Shown: positions 16,879 through 25,433 of the stretch, one piece after another
Numbering within the stretch: position 1 is the first letter of the stretch
How the letters are laid out: every line of letters starts with the position of its first letter
Assembly: GCF_002844375.1 (NCBI RefSeq)
Contig: NZ_CP024199.1
Coordinates: 1,252,001 to 1,316,000, forward strand
DNA from: Thalassospira marina
GTDB lineage: Bacteria > Pseudomonadota > Alphaproteobacteria > Rhodospirillales > Thalassospiraceae
DNA length: 64,000 bases
Direction of reading: 5' to 3'
Notes under the pieces: generated by a model
What the model saw: the letters and a program-made list of their open reading frames with translations, nothing else
What the model was told of the DNA's origin: nothing
Database searches by the model: none
Program-made: the position numbers and the translations under genes

Positions 16879-17789
16879 TATTTCGGCTCCCGTTTGGTCA
16901 GGCCCAGCATTTTGCGCACATCTTCCGGCCCCATCAGCGATGCACCCATGCCTTCAATAATGCCTGCTGCGCGTTCAACCAGTTGGGCATTGGTTGCCAG
17001 AACACCCTTTTTCAAGAACAGGTTGTCTTCCAGGCCAACACGCACATTGCCCCCGGCCAGTACCGATGCGGCAACATAAGGCATTTGGTCCCGGCCCAGC
17101 GAAAATGCCGACCAGTTCCAGTCGGCAGGCACATTATTGACCATCGCCATAAATGTGTTCAGGTCATTGGGTGCACCCCAGGGAATACCCATGCACAACT
17201 GCACCAGTGCGGGGCTGGTCAAAATGCCTTCCGTCACCAATTGCTTGGCAAACCATAAATGCCCGGTATCAAATGCCTCGATTTCGGGTTTGACGCCAAG
17301 ATCCGTCATCATCTGCCCCATGGCGCGCAACATGCCCGGTGTGTTGGTCATGACATAATCGGCTTCGGCAAAATTCATGGTGCCGCAATCAAGGGTGCAA
17401 ATTTCCGGCAGGCAATCGGCGATATGGGCCATGCGTTCGCTGGCACCAACCATGTCGGTTGATGCTTCATTCAGGGGCAGGGGCGATTCGGTCGATCCAA
17501 AAACAATGTCGCCGCCCATGCCTGCCGTCAGGTTCAAAACTACATCGGTATCGGATGCGCGGATGCGTTCGGTGACTTCGCGGTAATAACGGCCATCGCG
17601 CGATGGCGCGCCGGTTTCCGGGTCACGGACATGGCAATGCACAATCGCGGCACCGGCCTTGGCCGCATCAATGGCGGCATTGGCTATTTCTTCGGGCGAA
17701 CGTGGCACATGGGGCGATTTATCCTGTGTCGCGCCAGACCCGGTAATGGCGGCGGTAATGAAAACATTGCGATTCATGGTAAGCGGCAT
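16878..17789 (-). CDS. Dehydrocarnitine cleavage enzyme, BKACE family
   Basis: A 303-residue beta-keto acid cleavage enzyme (BKACE, DUF849) with the zinc-binding HCHVRDPETG motif (H51, H53). In carnitine catabolism the CdhC member condenses 3-dehydrocarnitine with acetyl-CoA to give betainyl-CoA and acetoacetate, exactly the step between the two domains of the neighbouring fusion protein. ATG 17789 (MPLTMN) has AGGA 8 bases upstream; the reading frame stays open for about 370 bases further but overlaps the divergent regulator and is not taken. Confidence 0.88.
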   Translation of the reverse strand: MPLTMNRNVFITAAITGSGATQDKSPHVPRSPEEIANAAIDAAKAGAAIVHCHVRDPETGAPSRDGRYYREVTERIRASDTDVVLNLTAGMGGDIVFGSTESPLPLNEASTDMVGASERMAHIADCLPEICTLDCGTMNFAEADYVMTNTPGMLRAMGQMMTDLGVKPEIEAFDTGHLWFAKQLVTEGILTSPALVQLCMGIPWGAPNDLNTFMAMVNNVPADWNWSAFSLGRDQMPYVAASVLAGGNVRVGLEDNLFLKKGVLATNAQLVERAAGIIEGMGASLMGPEDVRKMLGLTKREPK

Positions 17790-17854
17790 GGTGCATGTCC
17801 TGTTTCTTTTGACCTGCCAGCAGCCTAACGCGGAAAATGCGATTGATATTTGCC

Positions 17855-17869
17855 TTAACTGCCAGTTAA
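17855..17869. promoter_or_regulatory. Palindromic operator candidate between carnitine genes and their regulator
   Basis: TTAACTG-C-CAGTTAA is a perfect palindrome with 7-bp arms, placed in the 90-bp divergent gap and 11 bases before the regulator start. Likely bound by the adjacent AraC-type protein, acting on both promoters. Confidence 0.55.
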
Positions 17870-17879
17870 TTTGCACTTC

Positions 17880-18848
17880 ATGCCAAACCACATGTCTTTT
17901 CGCTTTTTGCTGTTTGACGGCTTTTCCAACATGGTTCTTGCCAGCGCGCTGGAACCATTGCGTGCCGTACGCAACCTTTCGCAGGGGCCAAATATTGGCT
18001 GGCATATTTGCACGCCCGAAAACCGGATCGCGCGCAGTTCCAGCAATATTCAAATCCAGCCCGATTGCCCCATCGAAAACCCGGATCGTTATGATTATCT
18101 GGTTGTCATTGCCGGGTATGACATGCGCGGCCACGTAACGGGGCGCAATCGCACGCAATTACGCCAGCTTGCCGGGCGGGCACGGTTTGTTGTCGGCCTG
18201 GATACGGGGGCGTGGCTGCTGGCAGCTGCTGGTTTGCTCGATGGGGCGCAGGCCACCATTCACTGGCAGGAATTTGCCGATTTTGCCGAAACCTTTCCCG
18301 AGGTCGAAACCTCACGCGACCGGTTTGTTTTTGCCGGCAAATACATCACCAGTGGTGGGGCCTCGACAGTTCTGGATTTGATGCTGCATCTGCTGGGGCA
18401 AAATTTCGGCCCGGCCATGGCCTTTGATGCTGCCAACCTGTTTGTCTATGACGCCGAGCGCCAGCATCGCGGCAACAGGGGCGCAAATATCCTTAAACAT
18501 CGGTCCGATGTGCCGGGTTTTCTGGCGGCCATCGATGTGATGATGGATCATATCGAAAACCCGGTGTCGCTGGATTTTATCGCAGGGCAGGCATCATTGT
18601 CGTTACGGTCGCTGGACCGGCTGTTTCAGCGCGAATTATCGATGTCACCGGGTAAATATTATCAGCTTTTGCGCCTTGGCCGTGCGCGTGACCTTGCAAC
18701 ACAAACCGGGCTTCCTGTTGCGCAAATCGCCCTGCAAACCGGGTTTTCATCGCCTGCAACACTTAGCCGTGCTTTTCGCGCCCAATATGGCACGCAAATC
18801 AGCACCCTTCGCGCCCACCGCAAAGGCAAGGCAACGTCGACGGATTAG
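17880..18848 (+). CDS. GlxA/CdhR-type AraC-family regulator
   Basis: About 322 residues: an N-terminal DJ-1/PfpI-like amidotransferase fold (RFLLFDGFSNMVLASALEPL near the start) and a C-terminal AraC helix-turn-helix pair (about 215-315, with SLDFIAGQASLSLRSLDRLF and QIALQTGFSSPATLSRAF). CdhR of Pseudomonas, of this architecture, activates carnitine genes, and this gene is divergent from the carnitine pair. No clear ribosome binding site: ATG 17880 is chosen, with ATG 17892 and TTG 17871 as alternatives. Confidence 0.87.
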   Translation: MPNHMSFRFLLFDGFSNMVLASALEPLRAVRNLSQGPNIGWHICTPENRIARSSSNIQIQPDCPIENPDRYDYLVVIAGYDMRGHVTGRNRTQLRQLAGRARFVVGLDTGAWLLAAAGLLDGAQATIHWQEFADFAETFPEVETSRDRFVFAGKYITSGGASTVLDLMLHLLGQNFGPAMAFDAANLFVYDAERQHRGNRGANILKHRSDVPGFLAAIDVMMDHIENPVSLDFIAGQASLSLRSLDRLFQRELSMSPGKYYQLLRLGRARDLATQTGLPVAQIALQTGFSSPATLSRAFRAQYGTQISTLRAHRKGKATSTD

Positions 18849-18870
18849 CGCAGTTTCGCAGCGGGTTTGT

Positions 18871-18900
18871 GACGGTAGAGGAGGAGACGGCAGAGGAGGA
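18871..18900 (+). repeat. 15-bp tandem repeat, two units
   Basis: Two adjacent 15-base units, differing by one base (GACGGTAGAGGAGGA, then GACGGCAGAGGAGGA), within a purine-rich stretch after the regulator stop. No terminator is visible in this gap. Confidence 0.7.
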
Positions 18901-18969
18901 GAAGAGAGAAGGGCAGGGCAGTGTTACATGTGCTCAGCCAGCAAAACGACCCTGTCAGAAGCTGCCCAT

Positions 18970-20175
18970 CTAGATCCAGCCCATCTGGTGGCTGGCCGAT
19001 AAAAACAGGATTACTCCAAACAGGGTAATCAGGGCTGCACCACCAAACCCGACAATACGTCTGATCCAGTCTGACCATACAGGCGGCAGGGAAAACAGTT
19101 TCTGGCTGCCAAAACGAATGCCAATGGCCGCAAGACCAATGGCACTGACGGTAAGGGCAACGCCAAACGCCATGGCAAAGGCCGCAACAATACCCACCAG
19201 AAACAATCCGTTTGCCAGGGTAAATAGCAGCATCAATATCGACCCGGTACAGGGCCGCAGACCAACAATAATCGCGCTGGTAATGGCGTTGTAACGGCCG
19301 GTTTGTGCTGCTTTGGGTTCTACATGCTCATGGTCGTGGCTGTGTGCTTCTGCCAAATGCCCTGCATGGTCATGTCCGTCATGGCTGTGCCCATCATGTT
19401 CGTGATGATCATGGCTGTGGTTATGATGGTGGTTATGGTCGTGCGTGTGGCCAATCGGCCCATGATCGCAGCAATCATCGCGGCCCTGGGCGATGCGCAG
19501 GCACATATAGCCGCCCATCACTACAATCAGCGCGTAAGATGCCAGTTCCAGCAGCAGGCCATTGCGCGTGATTTCGGCCGGGCCAAGGTCAAAAACAAGC
19601 CCCAGAATACCCACCAGTGCAATTGCACTGACGGCCTGTGTCGCGGCAATCAGCGCGCCCATGGCAACCCCCTGTTTCCAGCCCGCATCGCGTGACAGGA
19701 AATAGGTGCTGGTCACCATTTTGCCGTGGCCAGGCCCGGCAGCGTGAAACACGCCATAGGCAAATGACAGGGCAATAATGCTAAGCGCTGGCCACCAGCT
19801 ATTGCCCTGTTTGGCTTCGCGCAGGGTTGCTGTCATTTCGCGGTTCAACTGGATTTGAACCTTCATCGCCCCGCCAACAATATTTGCCAGCCAGTCGGGC
19901 ATTTTATAGGCGGGTTCGGTTGCTGCACTGTCGCTTGGCGCGCTGCGGCGGCCCAGAAGTTCGGCCGTTTGCGCATGTGCGCCCTGCGGGCTTGCCAGGG
20001 TAAAAAGCATGGCAAACATAACGGTTAACATCGCAAACATGCCCAAACGCCGGATAGAGCTGGTTCGGCTTGATTCGCCTGTTTGGCCTTTGCAACCTGG
20101 TCCGGCAGGGTTACTGGCAGGTGATGTCGGCCCGCTGCGGTGAAACCATGTCAAAATAGATGCGGTGTTTGTCAT
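18970..20175 (-). CDS. Nickel/cobalt-type (RcnA/HoxN-like) membrane permease with His-rich loop
   Basis: 401 residues as read from ATG 20175. A signal-like hydrophobic stretch follows IRRLG at about residue 45, then six or so membrane segments with GPGHGK, and a cytosolic or periplasmic loop at about 250-300 in which H and D alternate. Family members export or import Ni/Co; the operon with znuA and DUF1007 behind a Zur-like box suggests a role in zinc handling instead. The start is doubtful: 20175 overlaps the preceding gene by 65 bases; TTG 20046 or ATG 20040 would give a simpler signal peptide. Confidence 0.8.
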   Translation of the reverse strand: MTNTASILTWFHRSGPTSPASNPAGPGCKGQTGESSRTSSIRRLGMFAMLTVMFAMLFTLASPQGAHAQTAELLGRRSAPSDSAATEPAYKMPDWLANIVGGAMKVQIQLNREMTATLREAKQGNSWWPALSIIALSFAYGVFHAAGPGHGKMVTSTYFLSRDAGWKQGVAMGALIAATQAVSAIALVGILGLVFDLGPAEITRNGLLLELASYALIVVMGGYMCLRIAQGRDDCCDHGPIGHTHDHNHHHNHSHDHHEHDGHSHDGHDHAGHLAEAHSHDHEHVEPKAAQTGRYNAITSAIIVGLRPCTGSILMLLFTLANGLFLVGIVAAFAMAFGVALTVSAIGLAAIGIRFGSQKLFSLPPVWSDWIRRIVGFGGAALITLFGVILFLSASHQMGWI

Positions 20176-20719
20176 CTTCGCCCATCTTGTAGCTGCAGGT
20201 CAGGCCGTCATTGCCGGAAAACAGGATCGGGTCCTTCTGGGCAAAGCCGACATCAATAAAAAATTCGGAATCATAAACCGAAAGGCCGATCTGGTCGGCA
20301 ACCGGGTCTACCGGTTCGGCAAGGTCAAGTGTGAAGCTGTATTTGACGCGCCCGTCATCGGTGATATCGGCAACAAAATCGTGAAAACCCGCGACTTTCA
20401 CCACTTCTTCGTTACGGCGCAGATAGGTCAGAAAGCCGATATCGGCCAGTGCGACAAAGGCATTGTCGCGGACTTCGTCATTTTCCTGGTCGAAAAAACG
20501 GCGGTCATGGTTGTGATCGAACTGGTCCATCACCGTCAGGCTGAACATGTCATCGAAAATCCAGACCATGCGGATGGATGTGATTTTGTGTTCGGAAAAG
20601 ATCATGGTCGCCTGGCTGTCGATCCAGACATGGGGGTGAGCAAAGGCTGCGGGTGCAAAGCAGGCCAGCGACAGGACACCGACCAGCATGGCAATGATGG
20701 ATCGGGTGCCAGAACGCAA
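20111..20719 (-). CDS. DUF1007 family periplasmic protein
   Basis: About 202 residues with a hydrophobic signal segment ending APAAFA before HPHVWID, the hallmark start of mature DUF1007 proteins. This family is regularly found next to RcnA-like permeases; some members are reported in zinc or nickel regulons. Function is not established. The start is uncertain: TTG 20719 gives a basic signal N-terminus but lies in the T-tract of the terminator after znuA; ATG 20689 gives a short uncharged one; the frame is open to 20851 inside znuA. Confidence 0.75.
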   Translation of the reverse strand: MRSGTRSIIAMLVGVLSLACFAPAAFAHPHVWIDSQATMIFSEHKITSIRMVWIFDDMFSLTVMDQFDHNHDRRFFDQENDEVRDNAFVALADIGFLTYLRRNEEVVKVAGFHDFVADITDDGRVKYSFTLDLAEPVDPVADQIGLSVYDSEFFIDVGFAQKDPILFSGNDGLTCSYKMGEDDKHRIYFDMVSPQRADITCQ

Positions 20720-20748
20720 AAAGCGCGCACCCCGCGAAACGGGGTGCG
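20711..20748 (-). terminator. Terminator-like hairpin between znuA and the DUF1007 gene
   Basis: A perfect 9-bp stem (20726-20734 with 20740-20748) with loop CGAAA, followed on the minus strand by CGCTTTTT. It would cut transcription after znuA and reduce expression of the two downstream genes. Confidence 0.7.
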
Positions 20749-20774
20749 ACGCCCTTTGCCAAAAGGTTAGGGGT

Positions 20775-21785
20775 TTAACCTTTGAGGCAACTCGCCAGTG
20801 AGTCGATATTCTGTGACAAAATGTCGAGATAGGCATTCGGTCCGGCGTCAATATTGGCTCCTAACGGGTCGAGTGTTCCCGTGCGTGCGCCGGTATCGGC
20901 GACAATTGACTGGACAATGGCAGGCTTGAACTGCGGTTCGGCAAAGACACAGGCAGCACCGCTCGACGTGATTTTGCTTTCAATGTCGTGCAGGCGTTTT
21001 GCACCGGGTTTGCGGTCTGGTGAAATGGTGATGGATCCGACAGCCTGCAAGCCAAAGCTATGTTCCAGATATTGGTAGGCATCGTGAAACACGATGAAGG
21101 GTTTGTCTTTTACCGTGCTGACACGGCTGGCAAGATCATCCTTCGTTGCATCGATTTTGCCAAGCAGGCTTTTCAGGTTTGCACGATAAAAATCGGCATG
21201 GTCGGGGTCGATCTCGGCAAGCTGGTCGGCAATATCGGTGGCAATGGCTTTGCCGTTTTCCGGGCTTAACCAGATATGCGGGTCGCCTTCATCATGGTGA
21301 TGATGTTCGTGGTCGTGATCGTGGTCCGCATCGGCATGATCGTGGTCATGGTCTTCATCATGATCGCCGTCATCATGGTCATCGTCATCGCCATGATGGT
21401 GCGGTTCAAACGCGCCGCCTTCGCGCATTTCCAGGGTTTTTACACCCGTGGCTTCCGCCAGTTCCATGACCTTCGCGTTTGTCGAAAGCGATGTCAGCGG
21501 CTTTTCCAGGAAACCTTCCAGTTCGGGCGACACATAAATCACCAGATCGGCATTTTGCAGGGCCTTGGCCTCGCTCGGGCGCAAGGAATAGGTATGCGGT
21601 GATGCAGCCCCCTTTACCAGCAATTCCGGTTCACCCACACCCTGCATGATGGCTGCGGCAATGGAATGAATAGGTTTGATCGAAGCCACAACTTTGGGCG
21701 CATCTGCCGCCCATGCGGCAGCAGGAAGGGCAAACTGGGCTGCGGCAACAAACGCACCAGCAAGAAGCATACGTGATTTCGACAT
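20775..21785 (-). CDS. znuA: Zinc ABC transporter substrate-binding protein
   Basis: Periplasmic zinc receptor, 336 residues. A signal peptide of about 26 residues ends in AAAWA. Metal ligands expected for ZnuA are present: H64 (SPHTYSL), H170 (DPHIWLSP), H234 (VFHDAYQYL) and an acidic residue near D306. Between them, at 129-170, is the His/Asp-rich loop typical of zinc-specific members. No znuB or znuC is nearby. GGAAA lies 8 bases before ATG 21785, with a Zur-like box about 45 bases further upstream. Confidence 0.95.
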   Translation of the reverse strand: MSKSRMLLAGAFVAAAQFALPAAAWAADAPKVVASIKPIHSIAAAIMQGVGEPELLVKGAASPHTYSLRPSEAKALQNADLVIYVSPELEGFLEKPLTSLSTNAKVMELAEATGVKTLEMREGGAFEPHHHGDDDDHDDGDHDEDHDHDHADADHDHDHEHHHHDEGDPHIWLSPENGKAIATDIADQLAEIDPDHADFYRANLKSLLGKIDATKDDLASRVSTVKDKPFIVFHDAYQYLEHSFGLQAVGSITISPDRKPGAKRLHDIESKITSSGAACVFAEPQFKPAIVQSIVADTGARTGTLDPLGANIDAGPNAYLDILSQNIDSLASCLKG

Positions 21786-21825
21786 CGGATTTCCATTTTG
21801 GCAGGGTGGGCGATAACTTGGTTTT

Positions 21826-21844
21826 GTTATGTTATAACGTATCT
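21826..21844. promoter_or_regulatory. Zur box candidate of znuA
   Basis: TATGTTATAACGTA at 21828-21841 is palindromic around GTTATAAC with one mismatched pair, close to the alphaproteobacterial Zur pattern. It sits in the expected promoter position of znuA. Confidence 0.7.
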
Positions 21845-22354
21845 AGTTTGTCAAAGGGAAAACGGCGCGCTTTTCGACGCGCCCCAAATCATTGAGGCAG
21901 CGCGCGTGAAAGAATGAAGCGCGCATTTCGCGTTCCGTGCGCCTGCAGGAACAATTTTGCGGACCTGGCAGACGCCTTTGCAAAAAGGGGGCGTGTTTTA
22001 TCGCCCAGCTACTTCATGCAGGGGGCAACCTTTGGCGATAAAGCAAGAATTTGGGCGCGGAGAGGCAAGCAAATCAGTCAGGACGCTGCAACAAGGGGGC
22101 TGTGATCATTTCTGGTGCGCGGGCATGAAAAGGGCACATCGGGTTTGGAAAATGCCGCAATCAGGATCAGATCATTGAGTCTAAAAAGATCATTTTTCAT
22201 CCGGAATAATAAAACTGCATGTGCAGATTAAAGCGGCGGGATGCTGCAAAACGGCGGTTTTCGTGCCTGTAGCCACCACCTTTTCGTTTCGGTTTTGCGA
22301 TGAAGTAGATGATCCTTTCGCATTCAGCCCGGCCTTAATTGCCTTGCACGCCAA

Positions 22355-22383
22355 AGGCCGCCTTTGCACATACTTGGCGGCCT
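22355..22383 (-). terminator. Possible terminator of the prkA-yeaH-spoVR operon
   Basis: AGGCCGCC and GGCGGCCT form an 8-bp stem with a 13-base loop about 40 bases after the spoVR stop. On the minus strand only TT then GGCG follows, so termination is not assured. Confidence 0.4.
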
Positions 22384-22422
22384 CTGGGGGATTGAACATA
22401 AAAGGCAGGGCGAAGCCGACGA

Positions 22423-23991
22423 TCAGGCGCTAACAAGGTCTTCGGGCGTGTAATGCGTTTCGCTCAGGATTTCGCCGGTGTCATTGTCAATCGCCTGCAG
22501 GGTAACGCCATATCCCCAAAGCTGGCCGATATAGCCCAGGGTCAGTTCGGCCTCGGCCTTATCAAGGCGGATGCCATCATGCTGGGTATGGGCGATGTAA
22601 AGCTGGCGATTGCCGCGCAAATCAACATCAACCACCTGCAGGTCGGGTTCACGCACGGACAGGTCATGCATACGTGCCAGCGCCCGGCGCACATTGCGAT
22701 ACCCATTGTCATCATGGATCGCGCCAACCTCCAGATGCGGGGAAGATGACCGGTCATCAATCATGAACATGCGCATGTCGCGCATCACCTTGGGTGATAA
22801 AAACTGCAGGATAAAGCTTTCATCGCGGTAATGCGCCCATGCTTCGCGCAGTGTGGCGAACGGGTCGTTATTACCGGCAATGTCGGGGAACCATTTTTTG
22901 TCTTCTTCGGTGGGCAGTACACAAATGCGGTGGATATCCTGCATCATGGCAAAACCCAGCGCATAGGGGTTAAAACCGGAATAGCGCCGGTCATCATATT
23001 CGGGCTGAAAAACGACCTTGGAATGCGAATCGATAAATTCCATGATCGCGCCTTCGGAAATCAGGCCCTTGTCATAGAGGCGGTTCATGATGTGGTAATG
23101 CACATAGCAGGCACAGCCCTCATTCATGACCTTGGTTTGTTTTTGCGGGTAAAAATACTGGCCGATATTCCGCACGATGCGCAAAATCTCGCGTTCCCAC
23201 GCTTGCAGGGCAGGGGCGTTTTTTTCCAGAAAATATAAAAGGTTTTCTTCGGGCAGGCCAAATTGCGCCCGGCGCTGTTCCTGGCGCTGGCGACGGTTCT
23301 GGTCATCAAGGTCTTCGGGGCCATCATCGCTTTGCGGCAGGGTGCGCCACAAATCGTTATAGGTTTCGTCTTCGTATTTGGCGCGCTCGCGTTCACGCTC
23401 CAGCTCGACAGCCAGGTTGGGTTTTTCCGGGTGGGAATATCGGTTTACGCCGTGATCCATCAGGGCATGGGCGGCATCGAGAATGCGTTCAACGGCATCA
23501 AACCCAAACCGGTCCTCGCATTTGGCGATATAGCGTTTGGCAAATTGCAGATAATCCAAAATGCCTTCCGCATCGGTCCATTGTTTGAACAGATAATTGT
23601 TTTTAAAAAAATGGTTATGCCCAAAGGCTGCATGTGCCATCACCAGCGTTTGCATGCCAATGGTGTTTTCTTCCATCACATAGGAAATGCAGGGGTTTGA
23701 GTTGATGACAATTTCGTAGGCCAGCCCCTGATAGCCCTTGCGATACATGGCATCATCGCGCACGAAGCGTTTGCCAAACGACCAGTGATGATACATCAAG
23801 GGCATGCCAATTGATGAATAGGCATCAAGCATCTGTTCGGATGTGATCACCTCGATCTGGTTGGGATAAACATCAAGCCCCATTTCATTGATCGCGATAT
23901 CTTCAATCGCGTCATAGGTGGCTTTCAGGCTGTTGAAATCCCAGTCCGCGCCATCAAACAGCAGGCCGGGTTTTGTTTTGGGCGCTGTCAT
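22423..23991 (-). CDS. SpoVR family protein (YcgB homologue)
   Basis: 522 residues matching the SpoVR/YcgB family over its length (for example MPLMYHHWSFGKRF and CISYVMEENT near the N-terminus, AHAAFGHNHFF in the middle). In Bacillus the protein is tied to spore cortex formation; in Gram-negatives it is part of a conserved starvation or stress gene set with PrkA and YeaH. The biochemical role is unknown. Starts inside the yeaH stop (4-base overlap). Confidence 0.93.
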   Translation of the reverse strand: MTAPKTKPGLLFDGADWDFNSLKATYDAIEDIAINEMGLDVYPNQIEVITSEQMLDAYSSIGMPLMYHHWSFGKRFVRDDAMYRKGYQGLAYEIVINSNPCISYVMEENTIGMQTLVMAHAAFGHNHFFKNNYLFKQWTDAEGILDYLQFAKRYIAKCEDRFGFDAVERILDAAHALMDHGVNRYSHPEKPNLAVELERERERAKYEDETYNDLWRTLPQSDDGPEDLDDQNRRQRQEQRRAQFGLPEENLLYFLEKNAPALQAWEREILRIVRNIGQYFYPQKQTKVMNEGCACYVHYHIMNRLYDKGLISEGAIMEFIDSHSKVVFQPEYDDRRYSGFNPYALGFAMMQDIHRICVLPTEEDKKWFPDIAGNNDPFATLREAWAHYRDESFILQFLSPKVMRDMRMFMIDDRSSSPHLEVGAIHDDNGYRNVRRALARMHDLSVREPDLQVVDVDLRGNRQLYIAHTQHDGIRLDKAEAELTLGYIGQLWGYGVTLQAIDNDTGEILSETHYTPEDLVSA

Positions 23992-25328
23992 ATCCGTGCC
24001 TCCGCCTTGTTTTTGGCAAACAGTTCACGAAATACCGGGAAAATATCGGCAGCCTTCGTCACCCGTTTCAGGGCAAAGCGGCCATTGCGCCCATGAACCA
24101 ACGGGGCATAGGCCTTCCATAGTGCGGTTTCCCCTTCGGCGGATGAAAATATCTCGGCTTCACGCTCGTCCGTGATTTCGATATAGGCGTAATACTGGCA
24201 TTTCGGCAAAAGGTCTTCGGCCAGAAGGGCGGTGCATTTTGCCCCATCGTTGGAATAGTTATCGCCATCCGATGCCTGGGCGGCATAAATGTTCCACTGA
24301 TCGACAGGGTAACGGTCAGCAAGGATTCGCTTCATTTCCTCCAATGCGGTGGAAACAATGGTGCCGCCGGTTTCGCGCGAATAGAAAAACGTTTCTTCGT
24401 CCACCTCGGATGCGCGCGATGTATGGCGGATGAACACTACTTCGACATGTTCGTAACGCCGATGCAAAAACATGTGCAGCAGCATGAAAAACCGTTTCGC
24501 CAGTTCTTTCATCTGTTCGGACATCGACCCTGAAACATCCATCAGGCAAAACATTACCGCCTGTGTATTGGGATCGGGGATTTGCCGGTACTGGTTAAAG
24601 CGGGTATCGATAGGGTCGATAAAGGCAATGGCCTTGCTGCGCCGTTTGGCTTCATCCAGCTCCGCCTGCAACAGTTTCAGGGTTGCGTCATTGGCCCGTT
24701 TTTGGGTGGGGGTGATATCGCCTTCATTTTCCGCCACCAGTGCGGCAATTTTTTCCTCAAGCGCGCGGATATCGCTGGTTTTGGGGCGGCGCAAACCAAT
24801 CCGTCGGGCCAGTGAATTGCGCATGGTGCGCACAAGGTTCAGGTTCGCCGGGCTGCCTTCCACCGAATATCCTGCCCGCGCAGTGCGAAAGGCGGTGGTT
24901 TGTTTCAGGCTTTTTTTCAAAAGGTCGGGAAGCTCCAGATCCTCGAAAAAAATGTCGAGAAATTCATCGCGTGTCAGTACGAACTGGAATTCGTCTTCGC
25001 CGTCGCCATCCGGGCTGGCCTGCGAACCACCCGCACCGGCATCACCGCCATTGGGCCGGGCGATGCGGTCGCCGGGCACGAATTTTTTGTTGCCCGGTAA
25101 AACATAATTGCGATCACCCCCACGGCCGGAATGATGAAACCCCGGTTCGCGCAGGGTTTTGCCGGGAATCGTGATCTGGTCGCCATTGTCGATATCGGTA
25201 ATGCCGCGTGTTTTGATCGAATCCTCAACCGCCTTTTTGATCTGCGCCTTTGCGCGGCGCATAAATCGCTGACGGTTGCCAAGGCTTTTGCCTTTCGGAT
25301 TTTTGCGGCGATCGATGATATGGAACAT
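23988..25328 (-). CDS. YeaH/DUF444 family VWA-like protein
   Basis: 446 residues. The first half is basic and Gly-rich with a GGxNG linker region near 65-110; the second half has a von Willebrand A-like fold with the MIDAS motif DVSGSMSE at 264-271. DUF444 proteins act with the PrkA kinase/ATPase under starvation in enterobacteria, partner unknown. 105 bases separate it from prkA; the next gene overlaps by 4 bases. Confidence 0.93.
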   Translation of the reverse strand: MFHIIDRRKNPKGKSLGNRQRFMRRAKAQIKKAVEDSIKTRGITDIDNGDQITIPGKTLREPGFHHSGRGGDRNYVLPGNKKFVPGDRIARPNGGDAGAGGSQASPDGDGEDEFQFVLTRDEFLDIFFEDLELPDLLKKSLKQTTAFRTARAGYSVEGSPANLNLVRTMRNSLARRIGLRRPKTSDIRALEEKIAALVAENEGDITPTQKRANDATLKLLQAELDEAKRRSKAIAFIDPIDTRFNQYRQIPDPNTQAVMFCLMDVSGSMSEQMKELAKRFFMLLHMFLHRRYEHVEVVFIRHTSRASEVDEETFFYSRETGGTIVSTALEEMKRILADRYPVDQWNIYAAQASDGDNYSNDGAKCTALLAEDLLPKCQYYAYIEITDEREAEIFSSAEGETALWKAYAPLVHGRNGRFALKRVTKAADIFPVFRELFAKNKAEARI

Positions 25329-25433
25329 GGGCAGTCTATCCTTGAAACGCAGGAACCAGGGTTAACCCCCTGAACCCGGCGCCGGGCAGCGAAAGGGGAA
25401 CATCGCCACCCGGCGGGGCCAGCATGGGGCTTA

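Larger units (their letters stand above)
21786..22422. other. Intergenic region upstream of znuA
   Basis: 637 bases. Apart from the Zur-like box near the znuA end and a hairpin at 22355-22383, I see nothing supportable. Short ORFs on the plus strand (for example 21914-22105 and 22221-22433) lack ribosome binding sites and family-like composition. Confidence 0.6.

Noticed and set aside
17790..18158. N-terminal extension of the BKACE gene
   Set aside because: The extension overlaps the divergent regulator and does not resemble the family; ATG 17789 has a good ribosome binding site.
21914..22433. Small plus-strand ORFs between znuA and spoVR
   Set aside because: No ribosome binding site, atypical composition and no recognisable motif; the last one overlaps the end of spoVR.
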